NCBI GenBank assembly: GCA_021731815.1
Contig: JAKFWO010000031.1
Span: 1 to 64,000 of the forward strand
Direction of reading: 5' to 3'
Source: Hyphomonadaceae bacterium
Lineage (GTDB): Bacteria; Pseudomonadota; Alphaproteobacteria; Caulobacterales; Aquidulcibacteraceae
Length of the DNA stretch: 64,000 bases
Shown here: piece after piece, positions 55,117 to 63,911 of the stretch
Layout of the letters: each line of letters begins with the position of its first letter
How positions within the stretch are numbered: position 1 is the first letter of the stretch
The notes under the pieces: model-generated
Seen by the model: only the letters and a program-made list of their open reading frames with translations
Told to the model about the DNA's origin: nothing
Databases searched by the model: none
Translations under genes and position numbers: made by a program

Positions 55117-56685
55117 TCACCTTTGCGGGCTGTCCGGCCGGCCATATTGCTCGCTGAAATGGTCATAAGCGAGATTATAGAACTTGGTGAATTCAGGCTG
55201 AAAGCCCACAATCGCAGTGCCGATGGGCCCATGACGCTGCTTGCCGAGAATGACTTCGGCGGTGTTGTGCGCGCGCTCGCATTTCACTTTCCATTTCTCG
55301 AATTCCGGTGTCCCTTCTTCGGGCTTGGCCCGGTCGAGATAATAGCTCTCCCGATAGACGAACATGACGATGTCGGCGTCCTGCTCGATCGAGCCGGATT
55401 CGCGCAGATCGGCGAGCTGGGGGCGCTTGTCTTCGCGCATCTCCACCTGGCGCGACAATTGAGACAAGGCCAGCACCGGCACTTTCAGTTGCTTGGCCAG
55501 CATTTTGAGGCCCTTGGTGACATCCTGGACCTCCTCCACCCGGTTGCCATAGCGTTTGCCCTGATAGCCGGCGACCAATTGGAGATAATCCACCACGACG
55601 AGGTCGAGCCCGTGGCGCCGTTTGTGACGCCGCGCCCGCGCCATCAGCGTGTCGATCGAAATGCCGCCGGTGTCGTCGATGAACAAGGGCGCGCGCTCGA
55701 TCTCGTTCACTGCCTGAAGAAAGCGCCCGAATTGGCTCTTGTCGAGCTTCCCCTGGCGGATATGTTCGGAGGGCAGTTCCGCGCGTTCGGCGATCAGGCG
55801 ATTGGCCAATTGATCGGCCGACATTTCGAGCGAGAAAAACAGGGTGATTGCCCCGTCCAGTGTCTTTTTCCCGCCCGATGCCGGATCCGGCTTCCACGCC
55901 ATGGAGGCATTGAAGGCGATATTGGTGGCGAGCGCCGTCTTTCCCATGGAAGGCCGGCCCGCAAGGATCAGCAGGTCCGAGGAATGCAGCCCGCCGGTCA
56001 GCCGGTCGAGATCGGCCAGCCCCGAGGCGATCCCCGCAATCTTGTCACCACGCTTGGCCGCGCGCGCGGCCAGCTCCACTGCCTCGCGCAGGGCTTCGGA
56101 AAAGCTTTTGGCGGCGTCGTCGCGGCTGCCCTGCTCGGCCAGTTCCTGAAGCTGGCGCTCGCCCTCGGTGATCTGGCCATCGGCATCGCGCGGATTATCG
56201 GGCCGCGCGGCCTCCATCGCGATGCCACCGCCGATCTCGATCAGCTTGCGGCGCACACCCAGCTCATAGATGACGCGCGCATATTCGGGAGCCGCCGCCA
56301 CCAGCCCCGCTTGCGCGATCAATTGGGCGAGATAATCGACGCCGCCGATTTCCGACAATCCGCCATCGGTCTCGAAGAATTCCTTGAGCGTGACCCCGTC
56401 GGCCAATTGCTCGCGCCGGATAAGCCCGATCGCCGCGGCATAGATGCGCTTGTGCACCGGGTCATAAAAATGATCCGGCGTCAGGAATTCCCCGATGCGG
56501 TGAAAGATTTCATTGTCGAGCATGAGTGCGCCGAGCACGCGCTGCTCGGCCTCGACATTGCGCGGGGCCGAAAGAATGGGCCCCGAAGGTGGCTTCATGA
56601 CACCCGACTGGGCACCCATGGCCGGCACCGGAAAGAGGGAGGGCGCAGAAACGGCATTGTGGGGAGGAGTGGGGTAATCAACCAT
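55117..56685 (-). CDS. dnaB: Replicative DNA helicase DnaB
   Basis: 522 residues. The N-terminal domain (RNVEAEQRVLGALMLDNEIF; DPVHKRIYAAAIGLIRR) is followed by the RecA-like helicase core: LILAGRPSMGKTALATNIA (Walker A), LFFSLEMSADQLANRL, LDLVVVDYLQLVAG (Walker B) and VLALSQLSRQVEMREDKRPQLADLRESGSIEQDADIVMFVYRE. It unwinds DNA at the replication fork. ATG 56685 is preferred to a GTG at 56703. It leads dnaB-alr-mlaE-mlaF-radA-cvpA. Confidence 0.97.
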   Translation of the reverse strand: MVDYPTPPHNAVSAPSLFPVPAMGAQSGVMKPPSGPILSAPRNVEAEQRVLGALMLDNEIFHRIGEFLTPDHFYDPVHKRIYAAAIGLIRREQLADGVTLKEFFETDGGLSEIGGVDYLAQLIAQAGLVAAAPEYARVIYELGVRRKLIEIGGGIAMEAARPDNPRDADGQITEGERQLQELAEQGSRDDAAKSFSEALREAVELAARAAKRGDKIAGIASGLADLDRLTGGLHSSDLLILAGRPSMGKTALATNIAFNASMAWKPDPASGGKKTLDGAITLFFSLEMSADQLANRLIAERAELPSEHIRQGKLDKSQFGRFLQAVNEIERAPLFIDDTGGISIDTLMARARRHKRRHGLDLVVVDYLQLVAGYQGKRYGNRVEEVQDVTKGLKMLAKQLKVPVLALSQLSRQVEMREDKRPQLADLRESGSIEQDADIVMFVYRESYYLDRAKPEEGTPEFEKWKVKCERAHNTAEVILGKQRHGPIGTAIVGFQPEFTKFYNLAYDHFSEQYGRPDSPQR

Positions 56686-56791
56686 AAGCCGATCGTAGAT
56701 CACACCGCCGGCAGAGGGGAAGGGGGTGGTCCATGCTCCTAACAGGTTTTTGCCGAACGGGAGGCGCAGGGGCCGCCGGCCGTCAATCCCC

Positions 56792-58132
56792 TCAGTCCGG
56801 TGTCACCCTTTTCCCGCGCGCCATGACGAAATCCATTTTGCCGAGGGCAGCGAGATCCTTCAGCGGATCGCCCGACACCGCAATGATGTCGGCGGCGAAA
56901 CCGGGGGCGAGGATGCCGGTCTCCGTTTCGAGGCCGAGATGGCGCGCGGCTCCTTTGGTGGCGGCAGCGATGGCTTCAGCCGGGCTGAAGCCGGCCTGTG
57001 CCCAGAGCAGAAATTCGGCGGCATTGTCGCCATGCTTCGACACGCCGGTATCGGTGCCGAAGGCGATCGCGATTCCCGCCAGACGCGCCCGGCGCAGCAT
57101 GTCGAGCATCAGCGGGCCGGCGATCAGGGCCTTTTCGCGCTGGGCCTGGGTCATCCAGCTTTCTTCATTGGCCTGCCGCACCACGGTCGCGCCGGCCAGC
57201 ACGGTCGGCACCAGCCGGGCACCCGATGCCCTGTAGAGCGCAAAGCTTCCGTCATCGCCATAGGTGCCATGTTCGATCGAATCGACCCCCGCCTTGAGCG
57301 CGGCATCGATCCCCGATTTGCCATGGGCATGGGCGGCGGCCTTGCGGCCCAAAGCATGGGCGGTTTCGACGATGGCACGCAATTCGTCGTCGCTGAATTG
57401 CTGGCCAAGCCCGGCTTTGGTGTTGGAAAGCACCCCGCCCGTCGCCGTGATCTTGATGATGTCTGCCCCAAGCCGGACCATTTCGCGCACCGCGCGGCGG
57501 CAATCATCGGCCCCTGAACAGGCATTGGAGCGGTCGAGGCCGGAGGTGACATCGGCGCGGAAGCCGTGAATGTCGCCATGTCCGCCATGGGGCGTGATCG
57601 CGCTGCCTGCTGCAAGGATGCGCGGTCCCTCGAGCTTGCCGGCATTGATCCCGTTGCGCAGCGCGATGATCGCCCCAGGCTCGCCCCCCAGATCAGCGAC
57701 CGTGGTAAAGCCCGCCAGCAGCGTCTTGCGCGCATTGGCCGCGCCATCCACCACGAGATCTTCGGGGGATTTGGTCACTTCCTCGAGCCGGGAATTGGGC
57801 CCGAACTCGCCCAGCAAATGGACATGGCTGTCCACGAGGCCCGGCAGCACGAATTTGTCCCGCAGATCGATGATTTCGGCACCGCGCTCGCGATGATAGC
57901 CGTCGCGGATCGCCACGATCCGCCCGCCGGACACCACAATGGTCCTGGCCTTTTGCACGGCACCCGCGGCATCGGCCAGCAAAGTCCCGGCATGGATATA
58001 GATCGGGGGGGCGGCCGTGGGCGGCGCAGGTTTTTTCTCGGCCGCCTGCGCTGAAAGAAGCGCGGCCCCCGCAAGCATGATCGCGCCGGACAGGAGAATT
58101 CCGCGCAGACGCGCTCCGACGGATTTGACCAT
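56792..58132 (-). CDS. Secreted amidohydrolase (imidazolonepropionase-like)
   Basis: 446 residues. A signal peptide (ARLRGILLSGAIMLAGAALLSAQA) leads into an amidohydrolase fold: LPGLVDSHVHLLGEFG (metal HxH), ADIIKITATGGVLSN (carboxylated Lys), AAAHAHGKSGIDAALKAGVDSIEHG (metal His residues), FGTDTGVSKHGDNAAEFLLW (Asp). ATG 58132 follows AGGGGAG. It resembles extracytoplasmic Xaa-Pro or imidazolonepropionase-like amidohydrolases found in multiple copies in aquatic alphaproteobacteria. The substrate is unknown. A second relative lies 3 kb away. Confidence 0.85.
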   Translation of the reverse strand: MVKSVGARLRGILLSGAIMLAGAALLSAQAAEKKPAPPTAAPPIYIHAGTLLADAAGAVQKARTIVVSGGRIVAIRDGYHRERGAEIIDLRDKFVLPGLVDSHVHLLGEFGPNSRLEEVTKSPEDLVVDGAANARKTLLAGFTTVADLGGEPGAIIALRNGINAGKLEGPRILAAGSAITPHGGHGDIHGFRADVTSGLDRSNACSGADDCRRAVREMVRLGADIIKITATGGVLSNTKAGLGQQFSDDELRAIVETAHALGRKAAAHAHGKSGIDAALKAGVDSIEHGTYGDDGSFALYRASGARLVPTVLAGATVVRQANEESWMTQAQREKALIAGPLMLDMLRRARLAGIAIAFGTDTGVSKHGDNAAEFLLWAQAGFSPAEAIAAATKGAARHLGLETETGILAPGFAADIIAVSGDPLKDLAALGKMDFVMARGKRVTPD

Positions 58133-58251
58133 TGCATTCTCCCCTGTCAGCCATGATGGCAAAGCCAGGGAGCGAGCCTCGCCGCCACGCGCGCGCTTGT
58201 CAATCCGCGCCCACGACAATGGCGGGAGATTGGGGTGCCAGAGATCCAGGC

Positions 58252-59685
58252 TCAGCGCACGATATACAGGGTGGCGAGGCCCAGAAACAACAGGAAGCCG
58301 ACGAGATCGATCGAGGTCAGCACGAAGACCGACGACGCCACAGCAGGGTCCGCCCCCAGCCGGCGCAGGGCGAGTGGCGCGAGAATGCCCATGAGCCCGG
58401 CCCACAGAAACGCGCCCGTCATCGCTGCCCACACCACGCCTGCGAGCTTCGGATCGCCAAACCAGATGGTGACGATGAGCGCGGCAAGTGTCGCAATGGC
58501 AAGACCATTGACGAGCGCGGTCAGTCCCTCGCGCAGGACGGCGCGCCAGGCATTCGCGTCATTGAGTTCCCGGCTGGCCAGCGCCCGCACGGCGACCGCC
58601 AATGTCTGCGCCCCGACATTGCCACCGAGGGATGCGATCAATGGCATGAGCGCCGCAAGCGCCGCCATTTTGGCGATCGAGCCCTGAAACAGATTGATGA
58701 GTGCCGCCGAGCAAAAGGCTGCCGCGAGATTGACCCCGAGCCATGGCAGCCGCGCGCGCACCGAGGTCCACACGGAATCGCCCGGCCCGGATTCCTCGAC
58801 CCCATGGAGCGCCAGAAAATCCTCCTGGTTTTCTTCCTGGATCACATCGACGATATCATCGACCAGAATCATCCCGGTCAGCCGGCCGCTGCTATCGACC
58901 ACCGGGGCGGAAGCGAGATGGTAGCGCTGGAAGCGCAAGGCGATCTCTTCCTGGTCCATTTCGGCGGGAATAATCACCTCGAGCGGGGCCATGACTTCGG
59001 CCAGCGGCGTCGTGCGCGGCGATTTCAGCAGGGCCGCCAGCGGCACCGCCCCGATGGGCCGAAAGCCGGGATCGACGATATAGACGTCGAAAAACACGTC
59101 CGGCAAATCGGATGCGACGCTGCGCATGTGGTCAATCGCCTGGCCGATGGTCCAGAATTCCGGCGCGGCCACGAAATCGCGCTGCATCAGCCGGCCTGCG
59201 GTTTCCTCATCAAACGCCAATTGGGCTTCGATGGTGATCCGCTCGGGCCGGGGAATGGCGGCCAGCACCTCGGCGCGCTGGTCTTCGTCGATATCATCGG
59301 CGACGAGGGCGGCATCATCCGAATCCATGGCTCCCAGCGCGCGTGCCAGTACCGCGGGGGGGGCGTGCTGCAACAGCTTGCGCCGCTTGGTGGATTGCAA
59401 TTCCACCCAGATCGCCGGCGGAAACTCAAAGCCAAGGATACGCGCCGTCTGCACCGCGAGATAATCAGACAGATGTTCAAGCGCATCGGCGGCATCTGCC
59501 GGGTGCAATTCCTCGAAGAAGATCTGGCGCAGGCTGACGGGGTCGCGGTCGCCGGCGGCGGCGACAATCCGCATCATCAGGGAGGCGGGAACCTCGAGAT
59601 CGGAGGCGGCGAGCGATGCGCCGGACCCGTAGGACCTGTCCTGATCCACAGCCATCGCCGGGGGCGTTTCGTCAGAATGGCTCAC
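58252..59685 (-). CDS. mgtE: Magnesium transporter MgtE
   Basis: 477 residues. The N domain (VSLRQIFFEELHPADAADALEHLS; MDSDDAALVADDIDEDQRAEVLAAI), a pair of CBS domains (PLAEVMAPLEVIIPAEMDQEEIA; GRLTGMILVDDIVDVIQEENQEDF) and five C-terminal helices (WLGVNLAAAFCSAALINLF to FLLFLGLATLYIVR, with MPLIASLGGNVGAQTLAV lining the pore) are present. Cytoplasmic Mg closes the gate. The start is GTG 59685 with AAGGGG upstream; ATG 59655 would lose ten residues. Confidence 0.95.
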   Translation of the reverse strand: MSHSDETPPAMAVDQDRSYGSGASLAASDLEVPASLMMRIVAAAGDRDPVSLRQIFFEELHPADAADALEHLSDYLAVQTARILGFEFPPAIWVELQSTKRRKLLQHAPPAVLARALGAMDSDDAALVADDIDEDQRAEVLAAIPRPERITIEAQLAFDEETAGRLMQRDFVAAPEFWTIGQAIDHMRSVASDLPDVFFDVYIVDPGFRPIGAVPLAALLKSPRTTPLAEVMAPLEVIIPAEMDQEEIALRFQRYHLASAPVVDSSGRLTGMILVDDIVDVIQEENQEDFLALHGVEESGPGDSVWTSVRARLPWLGVNLAAAFCSAALINLFQGSIAKMAALAALMPLIASLGGNVGAQTLAVAVRALASRELNDANAWRAVLREGLTALVNGLAIATLAALIVTIWFGDPKLAGVVWAAMTGAFLWAGLMGILAPLALRRLGADPAVASSVFVLTSIDLVGFLLFLGLATLYIVR

Positions 59686-59816
59686 CGCGCGCCCCTTTCC
59701 GTCCGGGTACGGTTGCGATCGCCGTCACCCGGGTTCAGACCATCATGTTGATGAGCATGTCTGCCAGGCCGGGCAGAGCGCGAACCCTGCACGGCGTTCA
59801 ATTCATTTTCGGACCC

Positions 59817-59878
59817 GTCTCTTTTCGACCTGACCGGTCTCTTTTCCGGTCTGACCAGTCACTTTTCCGGTCTGATAT
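59817..59878. repeat. Three diverged 20-21-bp tandem units upstream of mgtE
   Basis: GTCTCTTTTCGACCTGACCG (59817-59836), a related 21-mer at 59837-59857 and another at 59858-59878. They lie between the mgtE start and tRNA-Leu. The copies differ at several positions, so the array is older than the others in the window. No M-box riboswitch is recognisable in this 240-bp gap. Confidence 0.8.
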
Positions 59879-59925
59879 GTTCCGGAGATGTCTTTCCGGT
59901 CGTGCGTTCCAGGTAATATCTCCCA

Positions 59926-60010
59926 TGGTGCGGTCGAGAGGACTCGAACCTCCACGCCTCGCGGCGCTACCACCTCAAGGTAGTGCGTCTACCAATTCCG
60001 CCACGACCAC
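59926..60010 (-). tRNA. tRNA-Leu (anticodon GAG)
   Basis: 85 nt with encoded CCA. Acceptor stem GTGGTCG pairs with CGACCGC (one G-U), discriminator A. The D arm reads GCGGAATTGGTAGACGC, the anticodon stem-loop CTACC-TTGAGGT-GGTAG with anticodon GAG, the long class-II variable arm typical of Leu tRNAs, and the T arm GGAGGTTCGAGTCCTC. GAG reads CTC and CTT codons, and the leu leader peptide uses one CTT among its four tandem Leu codons. Confidence 0.95.
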
Positions 60011-60122
60011 GCCTTTGGGAGGAAGGGGCGCTTAGCATGCGAATTGGGGCTTGTGAAGCCGGGAATGCTGCGGCGCGCACAGGGCTTGTGCTTGCCTGCC
60101 TTCGTCACGGACAGGCGGCGTT

Positions 60123-61547
60123 TCAGCGTGGGAAACTGGCTTCCAGTGCTGCGCCATTCTGTTTGTAGACAATCCCGCCCTTGACCACGAGATCCACCCG
60201 CGACAGCACATTCATATGGGTCAGCACATCGCCGCGCACCGCGATGATGTCGGCAAATTTTCCGGCCGACAGCGTCCCCAGATCCTTTTCAACCCCCATC
60301 AGCACGGCGGGCCAATACACGGCGGCGCGAATGACCTCCATGGCCGGCATCGCCATCACGCGGGTGAGCACGTCCATCTCGTTCCAGGTGGATTGGCAGT
60401 GGAAGGTCATGGGAATACCGCTATCGGTCCCGACCAGAAACACCACCCCCGACTGGCGCAATTGGGCGATCTTGCGGTCGAGGGTCGGCTTGCGCAAGGG
60501 CGTCAGCGCATTATAGCCCAATTGCCCGGGCTCGGCGATGGAACGCGCAATATCCGCGATCGTGTCGGGTTTCAGCCCGCGTTTCCAGCACGGATCGTCG
60601 AGCTTTTCGGGATTGGCGACCAATTGGTCGAAATTCCACAGGCCCGAAACGGTCGGGGTCCAATAGAGCGGACCTTCGCCGGTGCGACCCTTTCCGGTGC
60701 GCTCTCGCAGGAGCGTGATGATGTCTTCGGGGAATTCCGGGGCGGAGGTCAGCCCGGTATGCTCGAAATTATCCACCCCTATGCGCAGCCCGACCCTGAT
60801 TTCATCGGGCTTGTGGGAATGGCCGACCACCTTGAGCCCGAGCTTGTGGGCTTCCTCGACAATCGCCCTGGCGACCGGTTCGGCCATCCTGTCCTGATCG
60901 ATCAGCTTGACCACGTCCATGCCCGCATCCTTGAGCTGGCGGACTTTTGCGCGCGCATCGGCAACATCCTTGAGGGCCCAGCGATAGCCCTTTTCCCAAT
61001 CGGCGACCTCGGCCTGCAAAAAGGGACCCGACATGAACAGCCGGGGCGTGGCGATCTCGCCGGCGGCCGAGCGACGTTTCAGGGTTTTCGAGGCCTCCAG
61101 CGGCGCGCCCAGATCGCGCACGGATGTCACCCCCGCCAGCAATAATTGCTCGGCAGCGGCGGGCATGATCTCGTCGGCGAAGCGGGCGGCATATTTGGCC
61201 TGCCAATGGGGATAATCGGCGTGGCCGACCAATTGCAGATGGGCATGGGATTCCCACAGGCCGGGCAGGACATCCATGCCCTCGGTGGAAATGACCCGAT
61301 AGCCTTCCGGAACGGGAAGGGTCGCGACGGTCCCGGTTTTTTCGATGCGCTCCCCATTGACCAGAATGACGCTGTCGGCGATCGGGGCATGGCCGAAACC
61401 GTCGATGAGCCGCCCGCCGACCAAAGCGAGCTTTTCGGCCGACGCCATGGGTGCAATGAACATGAGTGTCAGGATTGCAGCGAGGACCGCCTTCACCGCT
61501 TTTCCCGCGTGCTGCGCGGGGGCACAATTTCTGTTTCGGGACATCAT
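60123..61547 (-). CDS. Second secreted amidohydrolase
   Basis: 474 residues. A signal peptide (AVKAVLAAILTLMFIAPMASA) is followed by the amidohydrolase fold: LPGLWESHAHLQLVGH (HxH), MDVVKLIDQDRMAEP, LGLKVVGHSHKPDEIRVGLRIGVDNFEHTG (metal His residues) and FLVGTDSGIPMTFH (Asp). ATG 61547, with ATG 61544 next to it. It is a distant relative of the 56792-58132 protein, with similar layout but clearly different sequence. Substrate unknown. Confidence 0.85.
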   Translation of the reverse strand: MMSRNRNCAPAQHAGKAVKAVLAAILTLMFIAPMASAEKLALVGGRLIDGFGHAPIADSVILVNGERIEKTGTVATLPVPEGYRVISTEGMDVLPGLWESHAHLQLVGHADYPHWQAKYAARFADEIMPAAAEQLLLAGVTSVRDLGAPLEASKTLKRRSAAGEIATPRLFMSGPFLQAEVADWEKGYRWALKDVADARAKVRQLKDAGMDVVKLIDQDRMAEPVARAIVEEAHKLGLKVVGHSHKPDEIRVGLRIGVDNFEHTGLTSAPEFPEDIITLLRERTGKGRTGEGPLYWTPTVSGLWNFDQLVANPEKLDDPCWKRGLKPDTIADIARSIAEPGQLGYNALTPLRKPTLDRKIAQLRQSGVVFLVGTDSGIPMTFHCQSTWNEMDVLTRVMAMPAMEVIRAAVYWPAVLMGVEKDLGTLSAGKFADIIAVRGDVLTHMNVLSRVDLVVKGGIVYKQNGAALEASFPR

Positions 61548-61636
61548 CTGCCAGTGCTCCAGCGTTGTTTCAGCGCGGGATCATTAAGCGGCGGAAACCA
61601 CTTTCACGCAAGTCCGCCCCGGTCTATCGAGCGCCC

Positions 61637-62539
61637 ATGAATCCTGACACCCTCCTTCACGCCATCCATTCCGCCGCCGATGGCGCGCGCGGCCCGCTGG
61701 TCATGGGAATTGTCAATGTCACGCCCGACAGTTTTTCGGATGGTGGCCTTGCCCTGAGCCCCGAAGATTCTGCCGCGCGTGCGGCGCAAATACTGGCGGA
61801 GGGGGCTGACATCATCGATCTGGGCGCGGAATCGACGCGGCCGGGATCCGGGGGCGTGAGCGGGGACGAGGAACGCGCGCGCCTTCTGCCGGCTTTGGCG
61901 GCGGTGATGGCGGCCTGTCCCGGAGCCATGCTGAGCATCGACACCCGCCGGCCAGAGATCATGCGCGCGGCTGCTGACTTGTATCCGGGGCAGGGTTTCA
62001 TCTGGAACGATGTTTCGGGCCTGCGATTCTCGCCTGAAAGCCTTGCGCAGGCCGCGGATCTTTCCGGCCCGGTGGTGATCATGCATGCCCAGGGCGACCC
62101 GCACTCCATGCAGGACCGGCCGCGTTATGGCGATGTGGTCGCCGATGTCGCCTGCTGGCTCGAAAGCCGGGCGGAGATTGCGATCAAGGCCGGAATTGCG
62201 GCCAGGCGCATCGTGCTCGATCCCGGGATCGGCTTTGGCAAGCGCGGTGATCACATTGTTGCCTTGCTGCGCGATCTGCCGTCCCTCACGGCGCTCGGCT
62301 TTCCGGTTCTGGTCGGGGTGTCGCGCAAGCGCTTTATCGGGGAATTTGATGCGGGTGTCGAGGCGCATCGGCGTCTGGGCGGATCGCTCGCCGCGGCCCT
62401 GTGGGCGGGCTTGCGCGGGGCGGCCATCCTGCGCGTCCATGATGTGCGCGAAACGGTTCAGGCACTGGCCATCTGGCGCGCCATCGCCCGCGCGCAGCGC
62501 CCGGCTCCGGACCGGGAGGATGACCTGCCAGGCATATGA
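61637..62539 (+). CDS. folP: Dihydropteroate synthase
   Basis: 300 residues. Condenses p-aminobenzoate with dihydropterin pyrophosphate in folate synthesis; the sulfonamide target. LVMGIVNVTPDSFSDGG, IIDLGAESTRPGSGGVSGDEE, SIDTRRPEIMRAA, FIWNDVSGLRF, VVIMHAQGDPHSMQ, IVLDPGIGFGKRGDHIVALL and PVLVGVSRKRFIGE follow the TIM-barrel family throughout. ATG 61637 is the best start; the upstream open frame overlaps the divergent amidohydrolase. glmM, a common neighbour, is not present. Confidence 0.95.
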   Translation: MNPDTLLHAIHSAADGARGPLVMGIVNVTPDSFSDGGLALSPEDSAARAAQILAEGADIIDLGAESTRPGSGGVSGDEERARLLPALAAVMAACPGAMLSIDTRRPEIMRAAADLYPGQGFIWNDVSGLRFSPESLAQAADLSGPVVIMHAQGDPHSMQDRPRYGDVVADVACWLESRAEIAIKAGIAARRIVLDPGIGFGKRGDHIVALLRDLPSLTALGFPVLVGVSRKRFIGEFDAGVEAHRRLGGSLAAALWAGLRGAAILRVHDVRETVQALAIWRAIARAQRPAPDREDDLPGI

Positions 62540-62720
62540 CCGAGGCGACGCAATATTGACCGCAAGGCCCCCGGCTGCCAGACTGGTGCGGGTCTCCTTC
62601 ATGGGGAAATCCGTCACGGAGAAACTGCCGGATGGGCGATTTGCGACCCCCGCCCCCCTTCGCGCCTGTCTCACTGCTGTTATCGTCTGCCCGCTTTTCA
62701 AATCATTGCCGGAGCCCCTT

Positions 62721-63911
62721 ATGGATCTCGCTTTCAGCCCCGAAGAAATCGCCTTTCGTGACGAGGTCCGCGCCTTTATCGCGGCCAATTATCCGGCGGA
62801 GCTCAAGGGCAAATCCATGCGCGAGGATCTGAGCCGCGAGGAATTTCTTGCCTGGCACAAGATCCTGGGAAAGAAGGGCTGGGCAGCACCCGCCTGGCCG
62901 GCAGAATATGGGGGGACCGGCTGGACCCCGACCCAGCGTTACATCTGGTCCGAAGAAAATGCCCGCGCCGAAACAGTTCCCGTTTTGCCCTTTGGCATCA
63001 ATATGGTCGCGCCGGTCATCTATACTTTCGGCACGGCAGCCCAGAAGGCCCATTATCTGCCCCGGATCCTGTCGGGTGAGGACTGGTGGTGTCAGGGCTA
63101 TTCGGAACCCGGCGCCGGCTCCGATCTCGCCAGCCTCAAGACACGTGCCGAGCGCGTGGGCGACCATTACATCGTCAATGGCCAGAAGACCTGGACGACG
63201 CTCGCCCAGCATGCCGATTGGGGCTTTTTTCTCGTCCGCACCGATGTCAATGCCCGCAAGCCGCAGGAGGGGATCTCCTTCCTGCTGATCAATATGCGCA
63301 GCCCCGGCGTCGAGGTCCGGCCGATCATCACCATTGATGGTGGCCATGAGGTCAATGAAACCTGGCTGACCGATGTCAGGGTGCCGGTCGAAAACCTCGT
63401 TGGCGAGGAAAATATGGGCTGGACCTGCGCGAAATATCTTCTGGCCCATGAGCGTTCGGGCATTGCGGGTGTGGCCCGTTCCAAACGTGCGCTGGAAAAA
63501 CTCAGGGCGATCGCCGCGACCGAAGCGATGAATGACCCGACGCTGGGCGGTGATTCTGAGTTCACCCGCAAGATGGCGCAATTGGAAATCGACCTGACCG
63601 CGCTGGAATACACCGAATTGCGGACTTTGGCGCGTGAACAGGCCGGCCATGGCCCGGGGGTCGAAAGCTCCTTGCTGAAAATCAAGGGAACCGAAGTCCA
63701 GCAGCGCCTGACCGAACTGACGCTGGAGGCCGTGGGCTATTACGCCATGACCGATTACCATGCGGGGGATCGCAATAATCTCGGCCCCATCGGTCCAGAT
63801 TACGCGCAAGGCATGTCGGCGATCTATTTCAATATGCGCAAGGCCTCGATCTATGGCGGATCGAACGAAATCCAGCGCAATATCATCGCAAAAATGGTGC
63901 TGGGGCTTTAG
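62721..63911 (+). CDS. Acyl-CoA dehydrogenase
   Basis: 396 residues. The N-terminal helical domain (LAFSPEEIAFRDEVRAFIAANY), the middle beta domain (CQGYSEPGAGSDLASLKTRAERVGDHYIVNGQKTWTT, FAD and substrate contacts) and the C-terminal helical domain (LAHERSGIAGVARSK; IYGGSNEIQRNIIAKMVLGL, FAD contact) are complete. This subclass resembles FadE-type enzymes with uncertain chain length or steroid-side-chain use. ATG 62721 has GGAG seven bases upstream. The next gene is outside the window, so operon partners are unknown. Confidence 0.93.
   Translation: MDLAFSPEEIAFRDEVRAFIAANYPAELKGKSMREDLSREEFLAWHKILGKKGWAAPAWPAEYGGTGWTPTQRYIWSEENARAETVPVLPFGINMVAPVIYTFGTAAQKAHYLPRILSGEDWWCQGYSEPGAGSDLASLKTRAERVGDHYIVNGQKTWTTLAQHADWGFFLVRTDVNARKPQEGISFLLINMRSPGVEVRPIITIDGGHEVNETWLTDVRVPVENLVGEENMGWTCAKYLLAHERSGIAGVARSKRALEKLRAIAATEAMNDPTLGGDSEFTRKMAQLEIDLTALEYTELRTLAREQAGHGPGVESSLLKIKGTEVQQRLTELTLEAVGYYAMTDYHAGDRNNLGPIGPDYAQGMSAIYFNMRKASIYGGSNEIQRNIIAKMVLGL

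Noticed and set aside
54607-56742. A 711-codon open frame on the plus strand opposite alr and dnaB
   Set aside because: Antisense to two well-supported genes, no recognisable domain, and the composition is what a GC-rich coding strand gives in the opposite frame.
58132-59751. A 539-codon plus-strand frame opposite mgtE
   Set aside because: Lies entirely against a full-length MgtE and has no domain; it is a shadow of the real gene.
59686-59925. Magnesium riboswitch before mgtE
   Set aside because: No conserved M-box elements were recognisable; the region is mostly the diverged 21-bp repeats.
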